64,000 bases of DNA from Fidelibacterota bacterium. GTDB lineage: Bacteria; Pseudomonadota; Alphaproteobacteria; Rhodospirillales; Rhodospirillaceae. The translations under genes and the position numbers were made by a program. A model generated the notes under the pieces. The model made no database searches, was not told the DNA's origin, and was given only the letters and a program-made list of their open reading frames with translations. Below are positions 62,792 to 64,000 of the stretch, piece by piece. Each line of letters opens with the position of its first letter. Positions within the stretch are counted from its first letter, which is position 1. Where the stretch lies: positions 62,001 to 126,000 of the forward strand of contig CANJMF010000003.1 in the NCBI GenBank assembly GCA_947475895.1, in the 5' to 3' direction.

Positions 62792-64000
62792 CCATCCGCC
62801 TTCTGCCGCCAAATCTTGTCAATCAGATCGCCGCCGGCGAAGTGGTGGAGCGGCCCGCATCGGCCATCAAGGAATTGGTCGAGAACGCCATCGATGCCGG
62901 CGCCACACGCATCGAAATTTCGGTCAACGATGGCGGCCGTTCAATGATCGTCGTCACCGACAATGGCCACGGCATGACGCCACAGGAACTCATTGTCGCC
63001 GTTGACCGCCATGCGACATCGAAATTGCCCCAGGACGATTTGCTGGCCATCAACTATCTCGGGTTTCGCGGCGAGGCATTGCCGGCCATCGGGTCGGTCG
63101 CGCGCCTGACCGTCACCAGCCGCAAAGGCGGTGCGGATTCTGGTTGGTATGTCGTTGTCGCCGGTGGGCGTAAGGACGGCCCCGTCCCGGCGCCCCATAC
63201 GCAAGGCACGCGCGTCGAAGTGCGTGATATCTTTTTTGCCACGCCGGCGCGGCTGAAGTTCCTCAAAGCCGCCGCGACCGAACTGTCATACACAGTCGAC
63301 ACCATCGAGCGCCTAGCCATGGCGCGGCCTGAGATTTCCTTTACGCTCACCTCCGACGGTAAGCCGCGTTTGCATTTGCCGGCGGGTAACATCCAGGCCG
63401 ACATGTTCGACGCGCACCTTGCGCGCCTCTCGGCAATTCTCGGCAAGGACTTCGCCGCCAACGCTATTCCTGTGGCGGCCGAGCGCGAAGGCATCAAGCT
63501 CTACGGCTACATCGGCGTGCCGACATTCAACCGCGGCAATGCGCTTGCGCAGTATTTGTTTGTGAACGGCCGCCCGGTGCGCGACCGGTTGTTGAACGGC
63601 GCGGTGCGCGGCGCCTATCAGGATTTTCTCGCCTCCAACCGCCATCCTTACGTGGTCCTCTTCCTTGAACTTCCGCAGCGCGAAGTCGACGTGAACGTTC
63701 ATCCCGCCAAAGCCGAAGTGCGATTCCGCGATGCGGGCCTCGTTCGCGGCCTCATGGTCGGTGCACTGAAACACGCCTTGTCCGAGGCGGGGCACAAAGC
63801 CTCAACAACGGTATCCACCGCGGCACTCGGAGCGTTCCGCCCGGACGGCAGCACACAGTCGGGCGGTCCCGGCGGATATGCTGCCAGCTATACGTTCCAG
63901 TCGCCTCTGGAGGGCGAGGCGCACGGCTTCGCAGAGCAGGAGTCGGGTTCGCTGTTTGCCATTCCGCCTTCGGCGCCGGATTCAAGCCCGATCGAAGCGG
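62788..64000 (+). CDS. mutL: DNA mismatch repair protein MutL (5' part, cut by window edge)
   Basis: At least 404 residues are visible; the C-terminus lies beyond the right edge. GHKL ATPase motifs are present: NQIAAGEVVERPASAIKELV, VTDNGHGM, and GFRGEALPAIGSVA. The transducer domain continues with FVNGRPVRD and VDVNVHPAKAEVRF, and a Pro/Ser/Gly-rich linker begins near residue 350. MutL couples MutS recognition to strand cleavage. It starts at ATG 62788, overlapping the pgi stop as ATGA. Confidence 0.96.
   Translation, partial: MTIRLLPPNLVNQIAAGEVVERPASAIKELVENAIDAGATRIEISVNDGGRSMIVVTDNGHGMTPQELIVAVDRHATSKLPQDDLLAINYLGFRGEALPAIGSVARLTVTSRKGGADSGWYVVVAGGRKDGPVPAPHTQGTRVEVRDIFFATPARLKFLKAAATELSYTVDTIERLAMARPEISFTLTSDGKPRLHLPAGNIQADMFDAHLARLSAILGKDFAANAIPVAAEREGIKLYGYIGVPTFNRGNALAQYLFVNGRPVRDRLLNGAVRGAYQDFLASNRHPYVVLFLELPQREVDVNVHPAKAEVRFRDAGLVRGLMVGALKHALSEAGHKASTTVSTAALGAFRPDGSTQSGGPGGYAASYTFQSPLEGEAHGFAEQESGSLFAIPPSAPDSSPIEA

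Overview
The window reads as a continuous piece of chromosome from an aerobic, GC-rich alphaproteobacterium. I infer this from the cobT-cobS-DnaJ-BolA cluster, a BamF/DUF3035 lipoprotein behind lspA, a COQ7 ubiquinone hydroxylase, an acyl-homoserine-lactone (AHL) system and a DUF1800/DUF1501 pair. Genes are densely packed, many with ATGA overlaps. No insertion sequence, CRISPR array, rRNA or integrated prophage was seen; one small ORF has a phage-associated look. The genus cannot be fixed from this sequence. A Rhodospirillales- or Micropepsales-like organism is only a guess.

Layout, left to right. 1-5.5 kb: the end of a pteridine-reductase-like SDR gene, a membrane-anchored periplasmic binding protein, an SH3 protein, a secreted peptide coupled to a CsbD protein, and a cytochrome c-FTR1 iron permease behind a perfect Fur-like palindrome. 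5.5-8.4 kb: a DUF1800/DUF1501 export pair. 8.6-12.6 kb: a two-domain PPK2 kinase facing gap-pgk. 12.6-16.6 kb: two tandem paralogous methyltransferases and accA. 16.7-20 kb: a NUDIX protein, two unrecognised coupled genes, a tiny Tat-signal ORF, rpmB and a DUF3291-like ORF. 20-25 kb: cobT, cobS, a J-domain protein, bolA, DUF2889 and a CBS protein. 25.3-31.4 kb: a CorC-type protein, aroB, aroK, two exported or membrane proteins of unknown role, and xerD.

31.5-34.2 kb holds the most unusual item. It is an 841-residue protein made almost entirely of about 105 eight-residue repeats (consensus x-L-T-T-T-Q-[LIF]-x) and carries a 576-bp internal duplication. 34.2-39.5 kb: a GIY-YIG protein, gluQRS, HNH, RraA-like, coq7, dsbB, a YqaA/DedA protein, tRNA-Leu(CAA) and small ORFs. 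39.7-45.2 kb: a quorum-sensing island with a near-perfect lux box, luxI, a cytochrome P450, a convergent luxR and a TonB-dependent receptor. 45.1-46.8 kb: queE-queD-queC.

46.9-51.8 kb: a CNT nucleoside transporter, a lone phoU behind three 11-bp-spaced Pho-box-like repeats, a PAS-GGDEF-EAL protein with a degenerate GGDEF, a MarR regulator and a lipoprotein. 51.8-64 kb: a MaoC hydratase, ribF, ileS, lspA, bamF, a membrane protein, a pair of M16 peptidases (one catalytic, one lacking the zinc motif), pgi and the 5' part of mutL.

Most of the window is housekeeping. The accessory points of interest are the octad-repeat protein, the lux-P450 island, the FTR1 fusion and its palindrome, and the orphan phoU.
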